Of a stretch of DNA of 64,000 nt, positions 28,701 through 37,196 are shown one piece after another. The stretch covers positions 1 to 64,000 of the forward strand of contig NZ_BDCJ01000013.1 in assembly GCF_001613445.1 (NCBI RefSeq). Direction: 5' to 3'. The notes below the pieces were generated by a model, which ran no database searches, was not told the DNA's origin, and worked only from the letters and a program-made list of their open reading frames with translations. The position numbers and the translations under genes are program-made. The stretch is from Nocardia grenadensis NBRC 108939 (GTDB lineage: Bacteria > Actinomycetota > Actinomycetes > Mycobacteriales > Mycobacteriaceae). The number at the start of each line of letters is the position of its first letter. Positions within the stretch are counted from its first letter, which is position 1.

Positions 28701-28976
28701 ATGATACTGGCCGCTGTGACCGATACGCTGGCGCAAATCGGTAACCCCACACCCGAAGCACCCCCCATCTCGGACAAATTCCTGCAACTCGTCAGGTATC
28801 TCACCTGGTTCGTGTTGCTCGCCGGAATCTGCGCGATCATCTACGCCGGCGGCAAGTTCGCCTGGGAGAAATGGTCCGGCGGCGGTTTGGAGTCCCCGAA
28901 GATGGTGGCCGGCGCCATGATCGGTGGTGTCATCGCGACCAGCGCGGGCACCATCATGAACGCCGTGATCGGCTGA
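28701..28976 (+). CDS. Small two-helix membrane protein, copy B
   Basis: This protein of about 91 residues shares with copy A the blocks NPTPEAPPISDK, IYAGGKFAWEKWSGGG, ESPKMVAGAMIGGVIATSAG and TIMNAVIG. The two genes are divergent with about 220 bases between them, so they form an inverted duplication. The upstream GTG at 28689 in the same frame is an alternative start and would align better with the N-terminus of copy A. Both have two membrane helices. Confidence 0.75.
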   Translation: MILAAVTDTLAQIGNPTPEAPPISDKFLQLVRYLTWFVLLAGICAIIYAGGKFAWEKWSGGGLESPKMVAGAMIGGVIATSAGTIMNAVIG

Positions 28977-29279
28977 CGCGCCGCATTCTGCTCGACCCCG
29001 GGGCGTCTCGTCCGGATCGACACCCAGCGCACGCGGGTTCGCGTCGATGACCGCGGCGGGACCGCGCTCGATTCCGTCGTAGTAGGCGCGCGTCCTCGAC
29101 ATATCCACACCCGAGGCGGAACGTGGATCGCCGCCGTGCCCGTGCCAGTGTCCAGCCGGTCCGGGACAGCTGCCACTGGACCCCGAACAACCGCACCCGC
29201 CCCTCCGCCGGCAGGCGAGGATCCCGGACCGCGTGCGGGTCGACCAGGACGCAACTCGGCGCGGACGGCCGAGCGGAGA
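28977..29279 (-). other. Probable gene relic, minus strand
   Basis: No intact gene is seen. On the minus strand, one frame encodes VDPHAVRDPRLPAEGRVRLF, then GVQWQLSRTGW (about 29242-29160). A second frame continues with MSRTRAYYDGIERGPAAVID and NPRALGVDPDE (about 29108-28990). The composition looks protein-like and the pieces join if a frameshift near 29115 is allowed. I do not recognise the family. It may be the broken 3' end of a lost gene. Confidence 0.35.
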
Positions 29280-30470
29280 TCAGCGCAGCAGCGCCTCGAT
29301 CAGATCGGCGGCCCGCATCGTGCCGCCTTCGGTCCGTGCCTCGGCGCGCAGTCGCGCCGACCGGTCCGCCACCCCGGCGTCCCCGACGAGGTCCATCAGC
29401 GCCGCACGCAGGTTCTGGGGAGTGGCGTCGTCGGTGTCGATCCGGCGCGCCACACCCAGTTCCACCAGGCGGTCGGCATTGAGGAACTGCTCGGCGGCCT
29501 GCGGTACGGCGATCATCGGGACACCGGCCAGCAACCCTTCGCCGCACCCGCCCATCCCGGCATGGGTGAGGAACGCGTCCGCCCGGTCCAGTATCGCCCG
29601 CTGCGGAACCCACGAGTGCACTTCCACATTGGCCGGGATATCGCCGAGTTCTCCCGGGTCGGTGTGTTTTCCGATCTGCAGGACGATATGCCAGCCGGGC
29701 AGGTCGCCGAAGGCGCGCAGGCAGCGACGGTAGAACTCCGGCCGGTGGGTGTAGGCCGAACCCAGCGAGATCAGCAGGACCTTGTCGGCCGCGGCCGGAC
29801 CCACCCAGCCCGCGTCGGACCCGTCCGGGTCGAAACAGGGTCCGACGAAGGTCACCTTGCCGGCATCCACCCGGTCGGCATGCGGTTGCATCGCCCGGGG
29901 TATCAGGGCCAGGGCCCGGTCGGGCACACCGGAGAAGGCGTCCACATCGGCGGTCACCGCACCGCAGTCGGCGAGCCACCGGGCGAACCGCGCCCGATGG
30001 GCGTCGGCACCCGGTAGTTGCCGCAGCTGTACCACGACCTCCCGCTCGTACCCGTCCCAGCCCACGAAGGACGGGGACAGCTGCAGGACGGGCCGACTCT
30101 GCGTTTCGGCGAGCGCGCGGCCGGCGTACGCGCCGATGTCGTACAGGTAAAGGTCGGCCGGATCGGCCCGGTAGGCCGCGGACAACTGTGGAAGGGCCGC
30201 CACGGCATCGTCGAGGAAGAGGTCCATCGCGGCGATCGGGTCGTCGGGCCAGGTGTCGTCGGCGACCGGCAACCCGGACGCGCACGGGACGAATTCGGCG
30301 CCGGTGGCGGTGAGCAGATCGGCCACCACCGGATCGTTGGCACAGGTCACGCGATGACCCCGAACCACGAGCTCACGGATGATCGCGAGACTCGGCAGCA
30401 CGTGACTGACGATCGGGATACCGACCATCGCGATATGGGCAGAGTGGGAAGGCACAGCGGTTTCCCTCAT
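29280..30470 (-). CDS. Macrolide-type glycosyltransferase (GT1, OleD/Mgt-like)
   Basis: This 396-residue GT-B enzyme would transfer glucose or another sugar from a UDP-sugar to a small molecule. The C-terminal donor site HAGMGGCGEGLLAGVPMIAV then PQAAEQFLNADRLVELGVAR closely follows the pattern of OleD, OleI and Mgt, which inactivate macrolides by glycosylation. The N-terminal acceptor domain has the usual GIPIVSHVLPSLAI (GHVNP-like) start. The ATG at 30470 overlaps the stop of the acetyltransferase gene (ATGA), so the two are translationally coupled. Linkage to Vat-like and ABC-F genes supports an antibiotic-inactivating role. Confidence 0.87.
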   Translation of the reverse strand: MRETAVPSHSAHIAMVGIPIVSHVLPSLAIIRELVVRGHRVTCANDPVVADLLTATGAEFVPCASGLPVADDTWPDDPIAAMDLFLDDAVAALPQLSAAYRADPADLYLYDIGAYAGRALAETQSRPVLQLSPSFVGWDGYEREVVVQLRQLPGADAHRARFARWLADCGAVTADVDAFSGVPDRALALIPRAMQPHADRVDAGKVTFVGPCFDPDGSDAGWVGPAAADKVLLISLGSAYTHRPEFYRRCLRAFGDLPGWHIVLQIGKHTDPGELGDIPANVEVHSWVPQRAILDRADAFLTHAGMGGCGEGLLAGVPMIAVPQAAEQFLNADRLVELGVARRIDTDDATPQNLRAALMDLVGDAGVADRSARLRAEARTEGGTMRAADLIEALLR

Positions 30471-31126
30471 TTCAGTTCCGTGGCGGCGGCTTCGAGGTCG
30501 GCGATACCGCCCGACATGATCGTGCGCACATGCCGGGTGAGGTGTTCGATGGGCCAGTCCCACCAGGCCACCGCCAGCAGCCGGGCGATATCGGGCTCCG
30601 CGTAGCGGGTGCGGATGAGGCGGGCCGGATTACCGCCGGCGATACCGTAGTCGGGTACGTCGGCGGTGACGACGGCGCCGGCGCCGATGATCGCGCCGTG
30701 GCCGATCCGCACACCGGGCAGGATCGTCGCGCCGTTACCGATCCAGACGTCGTTGCCGACGACGGTATCGCCCCGGTTCGGCAGATCGCTCAGCAGGTCG
30801 ATGTGGTGGGCCCACCCGCCGCCCATGGTGGGAAACGGGAAGGTCGACGGACCGTCCATACGGTGGTTGGCGCCGTTCATGATGAACCGCACGCCGGTGG
30901 CCAGCGCGCAGAACTTTCCGATGATCAGCTTCTCCGGCCCGTAGTGGTAGAGCACATTGCGGGTTTCGAACGCGGTCGGGTCGTCGGGGTCGTCGTAGTA
31001 GGAGAACTCCCCGGCCTCGATCAGCGGTGAGCCGATCAGCGGTTTCAGCAGGACGACGCGCGGCTGCCCGGGCATGGGGTGCAACACGGTGGGGTCGGCG
31101 GGAAGCGTGACGGGGTCGGCGGGCAC
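30467..31126 (-). CDS. vat: Vat/CatB-type xenobiotic O-acetyltransferase
   Basis: This 219-residue left-handed beta-helix acetyltransferase has YHYGPEKLIIGKFCALATGVRF (the first half is diagnostic). Next come NGANHRMDGPSTFPF with the catalytic His, the hexapeptide repeats TVVGNDVWIGNGATILPGV and IGHGAIIGAGAVVTADVPDY, and the exit AGGNPARLIRTRY. This is the virginiamycin/streptogramin A (Vat) and CatB chloramphenicol acetyltransferase family, using acetyl-CoA. The GTG at 31126 has AAGGAG 7 bases upstream. It sits between the ABC-F gene and the glycosyltransferase and is probably co-transcribed with both. Vat is favoured over CatB because ABC-F proteins protect against the same drug class. Confidence 0.86.
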   Translation of the reverse strand: MPADPVTLPADPTVLHPMPGQPRVVLLKPLIGSPLIEAGEFSYYDDPDDPTAFETRNVLYHYGPEKLIIGKFCALATGVRFIMNGANHRMDGPSTFPFPTMGGGWAHHIDLLSDLPNRGDTVVGNDVWIGNGATILPGVRIGHGAIIGAGAVVTADVPDYGIAGGNPARLIRTRYAEPDIARLLAVAWWDWPIEHLTRHVRTIMSGGIADLEAAATELK

Positions 31127-31170
31127 AGCAAAACTCCTTCGATACGTGGATGTGCCGGATTCGGCGAGGT

Positions 31171-32778
<1,608 letters not shown>

Positions 32779-32860
32779 GGACACTCTCCGAAGCATTCGA
32801 GTACGACGCGACCCCGGGGGACCGCAGGACGGGGTGAACGCTTCGAATGAGCATCGGCGA
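32779..32860 (-). promoter_or_regulatory. 5' leader of the ABC-F gene with a ribosome-site-masking hairpin
   Basis: On the mRNA sense the leader contains CGAAGCGUU (32845-32837) and AAUGCUUCG (32797-32789), which pair over 9 bp with one G-U. The 3' arm ends directly against the GGAGAG ribosome site of the ABC-F start. An ATG-led short frame (AUG-CUC-AUU-CGA...) begins within about 10 bases of the 5' arm. This is the layout expected of ribosome-stalling or attenuation control, common for antibiotic-induced ABC-F genes. The control is inferred. Confidence 0.45.
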
Positions 32861-32863
32861 CCT

Positions 32864-32887
32864 CACTAGTGCGACGAATGTTGCATT
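32864..32887. promoter_or_regulatory. Paired palindromes between the divergent ABC-F and TetR genes
   Basis: CACTAGTG (32864-32871) is a perfect 8-base palindrome. AATG-TTG-CATT (32877-32887) is a second, 11-base one. Both lie just ahead of the TetR start at 32891, within the shared promoter region. They are candidate operators for the TetR product. Confidence 0.4.
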
Positions 32888-32890
32888 AGC

Positions 32891-33583
32891 ATGGTGTCAC
32901 AGCCTGCCCCCCAGAGCAACCGGATGATCGATATGACTTCTCCCCCCTCGGCCGGCGAGACCCCGCGCCCGGCGCCGCGACCGGGCGGACGCACCGCCCG
33001 CATCCGCGCCCAGGTCCTGGCAGCCGTACACGCGGAACTGACCGAACACGGCTACGACGCACTCACCGTGGACACCGTCGCCGCCCGCGCGGGCGTCCAC
33101 CGCACCACCGTCTACCGCCGTTGGCGCGATGTCGGCGGTCTGATCACCGACGTCTTCGCCGCGGCCGCCGATATCGATTGGCACCCCCGCGACACCGGTT
33201 CCCTCCGGGGGGATCTGGCCGCGCTCAACCAGGAGATCCAGGATTCGCTCGTCGAGGAACCGTCGATCGCGGCGGCGCTGATCGCGGTGTCGTTCCGCTC
33301 CGAGGAGGCCGCCCGCGCCCTGCGCCAGTTGTGGGAGAACCGATATGTCCAGTCCGAGGTGGTGGTCGAACGCGCCGTGCACCGGGGCGAACTGACTCCC
33401 GGCGTCGACGCGCGGGCCGTCCTGATCGCGGCCACCGCGCCGGTCTACCACCAGCTGACACTGCTGCGAACACCACCCGACCCGCACCTTCCCGACCGTG
33501 CGGCGGCCGCCGCGGCCCTGGCCGCGCACGGCGGCGCGTTCACCGGCCCAGGGGCCGTCGACCCCGACCGAGTGAGCCGATAG
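32891..33583 (+). CDS. TetR-family regulator of the resistance cassette
   Basis: This protein of up to 230 residues has an N-terminal Pro-rich tail and a TetR helix-turn-helix (DTVAARAGVHRTTVYRRW is the HTH block). Its C-domain is of the TetR_C type often next to transporters or modifying enzymes. The ATG at 32891 has no ribosome site and may be leaderless; the ATG at 32933 (MTSPPSAG) is an alternative. It is divergent from the ABC-F gene, with palindromes in the gap, so it probably represses the ABC-F-vat-glycosyltransferase unit. Confidence 0.82.
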   Translation: MVSQPAPQSNRMIDMTSPPSAGETPRPAPRPGGRTARIRAQVLAAVHAELTEHGYDALTVDTVAARAGVHRTTVYRRWRDVGGLITDVFAAAADIDWHPRDTGSLRGDLAALNQEIQDSLVEEPSIAAALIAVSFRSEEAARALRQLWENRYVQSEVVVERAVHRGELTPGVDARAVLIAATAPVYHQLTLLRTPPDPHLPDRAAAAAALAAHGGAFTGPGAVDPDRVSR

Positions 33584-33613
33584 ACCGGCCTACACCGGCC
33601 GGGGAACCATCTA

Positions 33614-33629
33614 TCGAAAATATGTTCGA
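33614..33629. promoter_or_regulatory. Near-consensus LexA (SOS) box
   Basis: The 16 bases TCGAAAATATGTTCGA match the actinobacterial SOS box TCGAAC-N4-GTTCGA at all but one fixed position. A TACGGT hexamer at 33637-33642 fits a TANNNT -10 element and would start transcription at or next to the ATG at 33650. Confidence 0.7.
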
Positions 33630-33649
33630 ACTCGGGTACGGTTACCCGC

Positions 33650-33889
33650 ATGCCCGAACTCGCCCCCATCCCGTTCGCCCGGCTCAATCTCGAACAGGTA
33701 CGGGAACGACTTCTCGCCGCGGCGGCCTTCGGCGAGTCCCTCTCGCCCGATCAGCTCGAGGCGCTGGCCGGCAAGCTCAACACCGGCCTGAGCATCTACA
33801 TCGAGGCGACCCAGAACAGCGCGCCCCGTGCCCCGCGTCCGGCGGTGCCCGGCCGGGCCTGCCTGGATTTCCGCGGACACCTGCGCTGA
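33650..33889 (+). CDS. Small SOS-box-controlled protein, 79 residues
   Basis: The protein starts MPELAPIPFARLNLEQVRER and is mostly helical: LLAAAAFGESLSPDQLEALA, then NTGLSIYIEATQ. The tail is basic and Pro-rich (APRPAVPG...). There is no membrane segment, signal peptide or known domain. A LexA box ends 20 bases before the ATG, and a -10-like element suggests a leaderless transcript. It stands alone between a TetR gene and the convergent BCCT gene. Damage-induced expression is inferred from the box. A small cell-cycle or repair modulator would be one guess, but no function is assigned. Confidence 0.7.
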   Translation: MPELAPIPFARLNLEQVRERLLAAAAFGESLSPDQLEALAGKLNTGLSIYIEATQNSAPRAPRPAVPGRACLDFRGHLR

Positions 33890-33932
33890 ACCCGGCCCGC
33901 GCCGTGACGCGGACCGGGCCGGCGCTATCGGC

Positions 33933-35663
33933 TCACCGGTCGCCCTCCACCACCGGCTCCCCGTCCACCACCTCGATGGGCGAGGTGACGAGCTCGAACT
34001 CGCCCTCGTGCTTGGCCACGCCCTGTAGCACCGCGCCCTCGACCAGTTCGACACCCAGGTCCGCCCGCACGATGAGCGGATCGCTGCGGACATCGCGGTA
34101 GAGCGAGACGCACATGAGCACCATCACCACCATGAACGGCAGCGACACCACGGTGGTGAGTGCCTGCAAACCGGTCAATGCGCCACCGAGATCGCTCGAA
34201 TCGGCGATCACCAGCATGATCGCGGCGACCGCACCGGTGGCGGTACCCCAGAAGATCACGGTCAGCCGGGACGGTTCGATATTGCCCCGCTCCGACAGGG
34301 TGCCCATGACGATCGAGGCGGCGTCCGCGCCGGAAACGAAGAAGATACCCACCAGGATCATCACCAGCACGGTGGTGATCGAGGTCAGTGGATACTCCGC
34401 GAGCAGGTGGAAGAGCGCGAAATCGGGGTTCACGCTGCCGTCGGCTTCGGTGAGGTCGTGGGTATCGGTCTGCTGGCGGATGGCCGCGCCGCCGAAGACC
34501 GCGAACCAGACCAGGCTCACCAGGCTGGGCACCAGCAGGACGCCCGCCACGAACTGCCGGATGGTGCGACCCCGGCTGATCCGCGCGATGAACATCCCGA
34601 CGAAGGGGGTCCAGGAGATCCACCACGCCCAGTAGAAGATGGTCCAGCTCGACAGCCACGTCTCCATTTCCGCGCCGCCGGCGATCCCGGTCCGCGAGGC
34701 CATGGTCGGTAGCTCGGCGATGTAGTCACCGACGGCGGTGGGCAGGAAGTTCAGCATGAACAGGGTGGGCCCGGCGATGAAGACGAAGGCCGCCAGGATC
34801 ACCGCGAGCACCATATTGATATTCGACAGCCACTGGATACCGCGGGCGACGCCCGAGACCGCGGAGAGGATGAACGCGACGGTGAGCCCGGTGATCACCG
34901 CCACCAGGCCGATCTTGCCGACGGCGTCCACCCAGCCGTTGAACTCGAACCCGGCTCCGATCTGCAACGCGCCCAGACCGAGCGAGGCCGCCGAACCGAA
35001 CAGCGTGGCGAAGATGGCCATCACATCGATCGCCTTACCCCCCAGGCCCTCGGCGTGCCGACCGAGCAGCGGCCGGAACACCGACGAGAACAGCTGGGAC
35101 CGGCCACGCCGGAAGGTACCGTAGGCGATGGCCAGCCCGGCGACGGCGTAGATGGCCCACGGATGCAACGTCCAGTGGAACAGCGTGGTCGCCATCGCGA
35201 CCTCGGCGGCCTGCGGGCTGCCGGCCTCGGCGGTATCCGGCGGCGGAGCGGTGAAATGGGTCAGTGGCTCGGCGACACCCCAGAACATGAGGCCGATCCC
35301 CATACCGGCGCTGAACATCATGGCGATCCAGGAGACTGTCCGGAACTCCGGTTGTTCGTCGTCGGCGCCGAGCGGGATCTTGCCGTACCGGCTCAGCGCC
35401 AGCCAGATCACGTAGACCACGAAGGAGGTGGCCACCAGGACGAACAACCAGCCGGTATTGGTGATCACCCAGGACTGGGCGTTCGAGGCGAAGGTGGCCA
35501 GACTTTCCTGGTCGAAGATCCCCCAGAGTACGAAGGCCACGGACCCTACCGAGGTGATGCCGAAGACCAGCCAGTCGAGCTTGCGGCCCACTGGTCTGTG
35601 TCTGGGCGGGCCCGGCACACCGCTGTTACGCGTCGCGGGTTTCCCGCCGGTGTCGATCGCCAT
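33933..35663 (-). CDS. BCCT-family transporter (betaine/choline/carnitine type)
   Basis: This 576-residue secondary transporter has about 12 membrane helices. BCCT signatures are seen: MFSAGMGIGLMFWGVAEPLTHF (the GMGIGLMFWGVAEP block) and the Trp-rich WTIFYWAWWISWTPFVGMFIARISRGRT, from which the core is WAWWISWTPFVGMFIA. The C-terminal tail is acidic, which in BetP-type carriers takes part in osmosensing. Its substrate should be a quaternary amine taken up with Na+ or H+. The gene is transcribed away from the truncated epimerase. Confidence 0.9.
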   Translation of the reverse strand: MAIDTGGKPATRNSGVPGPPRHRPVGRKLDWLVFGITSVGSVAFVLWGIFDQESLATFASNAQSWVITNTGWLFVLVATSFVVYVIWLALSRYGKIPLGADDEQPEFRTVSWIAMMFSAGMGIGLMFWGVAEPLTHFTAPPPDTAEAGSPQAAEVAMATTLFHWTLHPWAIYAVAGLAIAYGTFRRGRSQLFSSVFRPLLGRHAEGLGGKAIDVMAIFATLFGSAASLGLGALQIGAGFEFNGWVDAVGKIGLVAVITGLTVAFILSAVSGVARGIQWLSNINMVLAVILAAFVFIAGPTLFMLNFLPTAVGDYIAELPTMASRTGIAGGAEMETWLSSWTIFYWAWWISWTPFVGMFIARISRGRTIRQFVAGVLLVPSLVSLVWFAVFGGAAIRQQTDTHDLTEADGSVNPDFALFHLLAEYPLTSITTVLVMILVGIFFVSGADAASIVMGTLSERGNIEPSRLTVIFWGTATGAVAAIMLVIADSSDLGGALTGLQALTTVVSLPFMVVMVLMCVSLYRDVRSDPLIVRADLGVELVEGAVLQGVAKHEGEFELVTSPIEVVDGEPVVEGDR

Positions 35664-35994
35664 GGACGAGTCCTTTCAGATCGCACGTGCGTCCGGCACC
35701 GAGGTCGCGAGCCGGCCGTTACCCGGCCACTCCGCGCACCGCGACCACGCCGCCGAACCGGATGTTCCGGAAAAACCGTACTCGCCCCCGATTCGAACGC
35801 TGCGTCGAACACGTGAACAGCGAGCAGCGCGTCCGCTCCGGAGGTCGCCGAATACGGCCCGGAAAGCCCTGGATCCACGATCAAGACAATTGTCCGAACT
35901 ACAGTACGGACGTTCGACCGGTTATCTGTACATAAATGCCCCGACCCTGCCGAACTCGTACCCGGGCCGACGAACCGATCGGGAGGCACACCAC
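35664..35994. other. Divergent promoter region with a 20-bp palindrome
   Basis: No gene is seen between the BCCT and epimerase starts. The AT-richer part 35880-35940 contains the palindrome listed at 35892-35911 and the promoter-like sequences TTGTCC and TATCTGTACATAAAT. Confidence 0.5.
35892..35911. promoter_or_regulatory. 20-bp palindromic operator candidate
   Basis: GTCCGAACTACAGTACGGAC reads as GTCCG-N-ACT-NN-AGT-N-CGGAC, symmetric apart from the marked positions. It lies about 85 bases ahead of the epimerase start and is suited to a dimeric TetR or MarR regulator. Confidence 0.5.
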
Positions 35995-36426
35995 ATGGCG
36001 GACTCCACGAAACTGGTGGTGGGAGCCTCGGGATTCCTCGGCTCGCACCTGACCCGCCAACTGGTGGCGACCGGTGCGCCCGTCCGCGTCCTGGTCCGCC
36101 GTACCAGCGATCTTCGGGCCATCACGGACCTGCCGGTGGAGATCCACCACGGTGACCTGTTCGACGATCACGCACTGCGCACTGCCCTGCGCGACTGCGA
36201 CGAGATCTACCACTGCGCGGTGGACACCCGGGCCTGGCTCCGCGATCCCGAACCCCTCTTCCGGACCAATATCGCCGGCCTGCGCCAGGTGCCGGACGCC
36301 GCCTGCGCCGCCGGACCGCGGCGGTTCGTCTTCACCAGTTCCGCCGCCACCATCGGACGCCGGCCGGGCGGTGTCGCCGACGAACCGTCCGGCGACAGAC
36401 GACGGACGGTGCGCACGGCGCACTGA
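35995..36426 (+). pseudogene. Truncated NAD-dependent epimerase/dehydratase (extended SDR)
   Basis: The 143-residue frame starts with GGGAGG upstream of the ATG. It has the extended-SDR N-terminus: VVGASGFLGSHLTRQLVATG, LVRRTSDL, HGDLFDD, RFVFTSSAATIG with the active Ser. It then ends in a stop after DEPSGDRRRTVRTAH. The YxxxK motif and the substrate domain (normally to about residue 330) are missing, and the following 110 bases do not continue it. It is a 3'-deleted remnant whose promoter and operator seem intact. Confidence 0.75.
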
Positions 36427-36457
36427 TTGCACCCTACATACAATGTGTAATATGCAA
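36427..36457. promoter_or_regulatory. Inverted repeat upstream of marR
   Basis: TTGCA (36427-36431) and TGCAA (36453-36457) enclose TACATACAATGTGTA, which is itself nearly symmetric (ACA...TGT). This AT-rich 31-base element, 83 bases ahead of the MarR start, is a candidate MarR operator. The truncated epimerase ends immediately 5' of it. Confidence 0.4.
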
Positions 36458-36539
36458 TACGCTCCCGGCCGCGTGGTATAACGACTGACGGGACGCCCGC
36501 CGCGCCGCCACGGCATCGAGTACGAGCAGGACACCCGCC

Positions 36540-37007
36540 ATGGATAAACCCACGCATCTGATCGAATTCGAGACCATGCTCCTGGGCCGGCACAGCCTCA
36601 ATGCCCATCTGCGCCGCCCGGACCACCTCGAGCGCAGTGCCTATCTGGTACTGCGCCGGTTACGGATCGAGGGACCCATGTCCATCGGCGAACTCAGCGA
36701 GGCCTTCGGCCTGGATACCTCGACCGTGCACCGGCAGACCGCGGCCATGCTGAAAGCCGGGCTGGTGGAGCGTATCCCCGATCCCGAGGGCGGTCTGGCC
36801 CGTAAATTCCGGATCACCGACGAGGGTGAACGCCGGGTCCGGGCCGACCGCGACTACAACGTCAGCGCCCTCGACCGCCTGCTGCGCGGCTGGAGCAACG
36901 AGGACGTCGAGACCTTCGCGGCGTACCTGGAACGGTTCAACACCGATCTCGAGGCCCGGGAGGCGCGCCCCTGGCCGCGTCCCTCCCGCACCGAGCGGCG
37001 GCCCTAA
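36540..37007 (+). CDS. MarR-family transcriptional regulator
   Basis: This 155-residue winged-helix protein has the MarR layout. Helix pair SYLVLRRLRIEGPMSIGELSE-like (core MSIGELSEAFGLDTSTVHRQ) is followed by the wing LVERIPDPEGGLARKFRITDEG and a C-terminal dimer helix. It lies directly after an AT-rich inverted repeat and the truncated epimerase, which it may have controlled. Ligand unknown. Confidence 0.85.
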   Translation: MDKPTHLIEFETMLLGRHSLNAHLRRPDHLERSAYLVLRRLRIEGPMSIGELSEAFGLDTSTVHRQTAAMLKAGLVERIPDPEGGLARKFRITDEGERRVRADRDYNVSALDRLLRGWSNEDVETFAAYLERFNTDLEAREARPWPRPSRTERRP

Positions 37008-37196
37008 GGCCCACAGCCACGCCACCGGCGCCCACCGAGGGGGACCGGCAGGCCGCACCGCCCGGCGGCAGGCGCTCCGAACACGGGCGCCGGTTCCGCC
37101 GCCGGCCCGGGAGATCCGTGTCGACTGTTCGTGCGCCCCCGATCGCGACGGACAGGTCACCCGAGTGCGGTTCCGGTGCCGAATCCACGGTCGATA

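Noticed and set aside
28954..30285. A 443-codon minus-strand frame overlapping the glycosyltransferase
   Set aside because: Most of it is a shadow of the glycosyltransferase in another frame. Only its last part (beyond 29250) looks protein-like and is reported as a relic.
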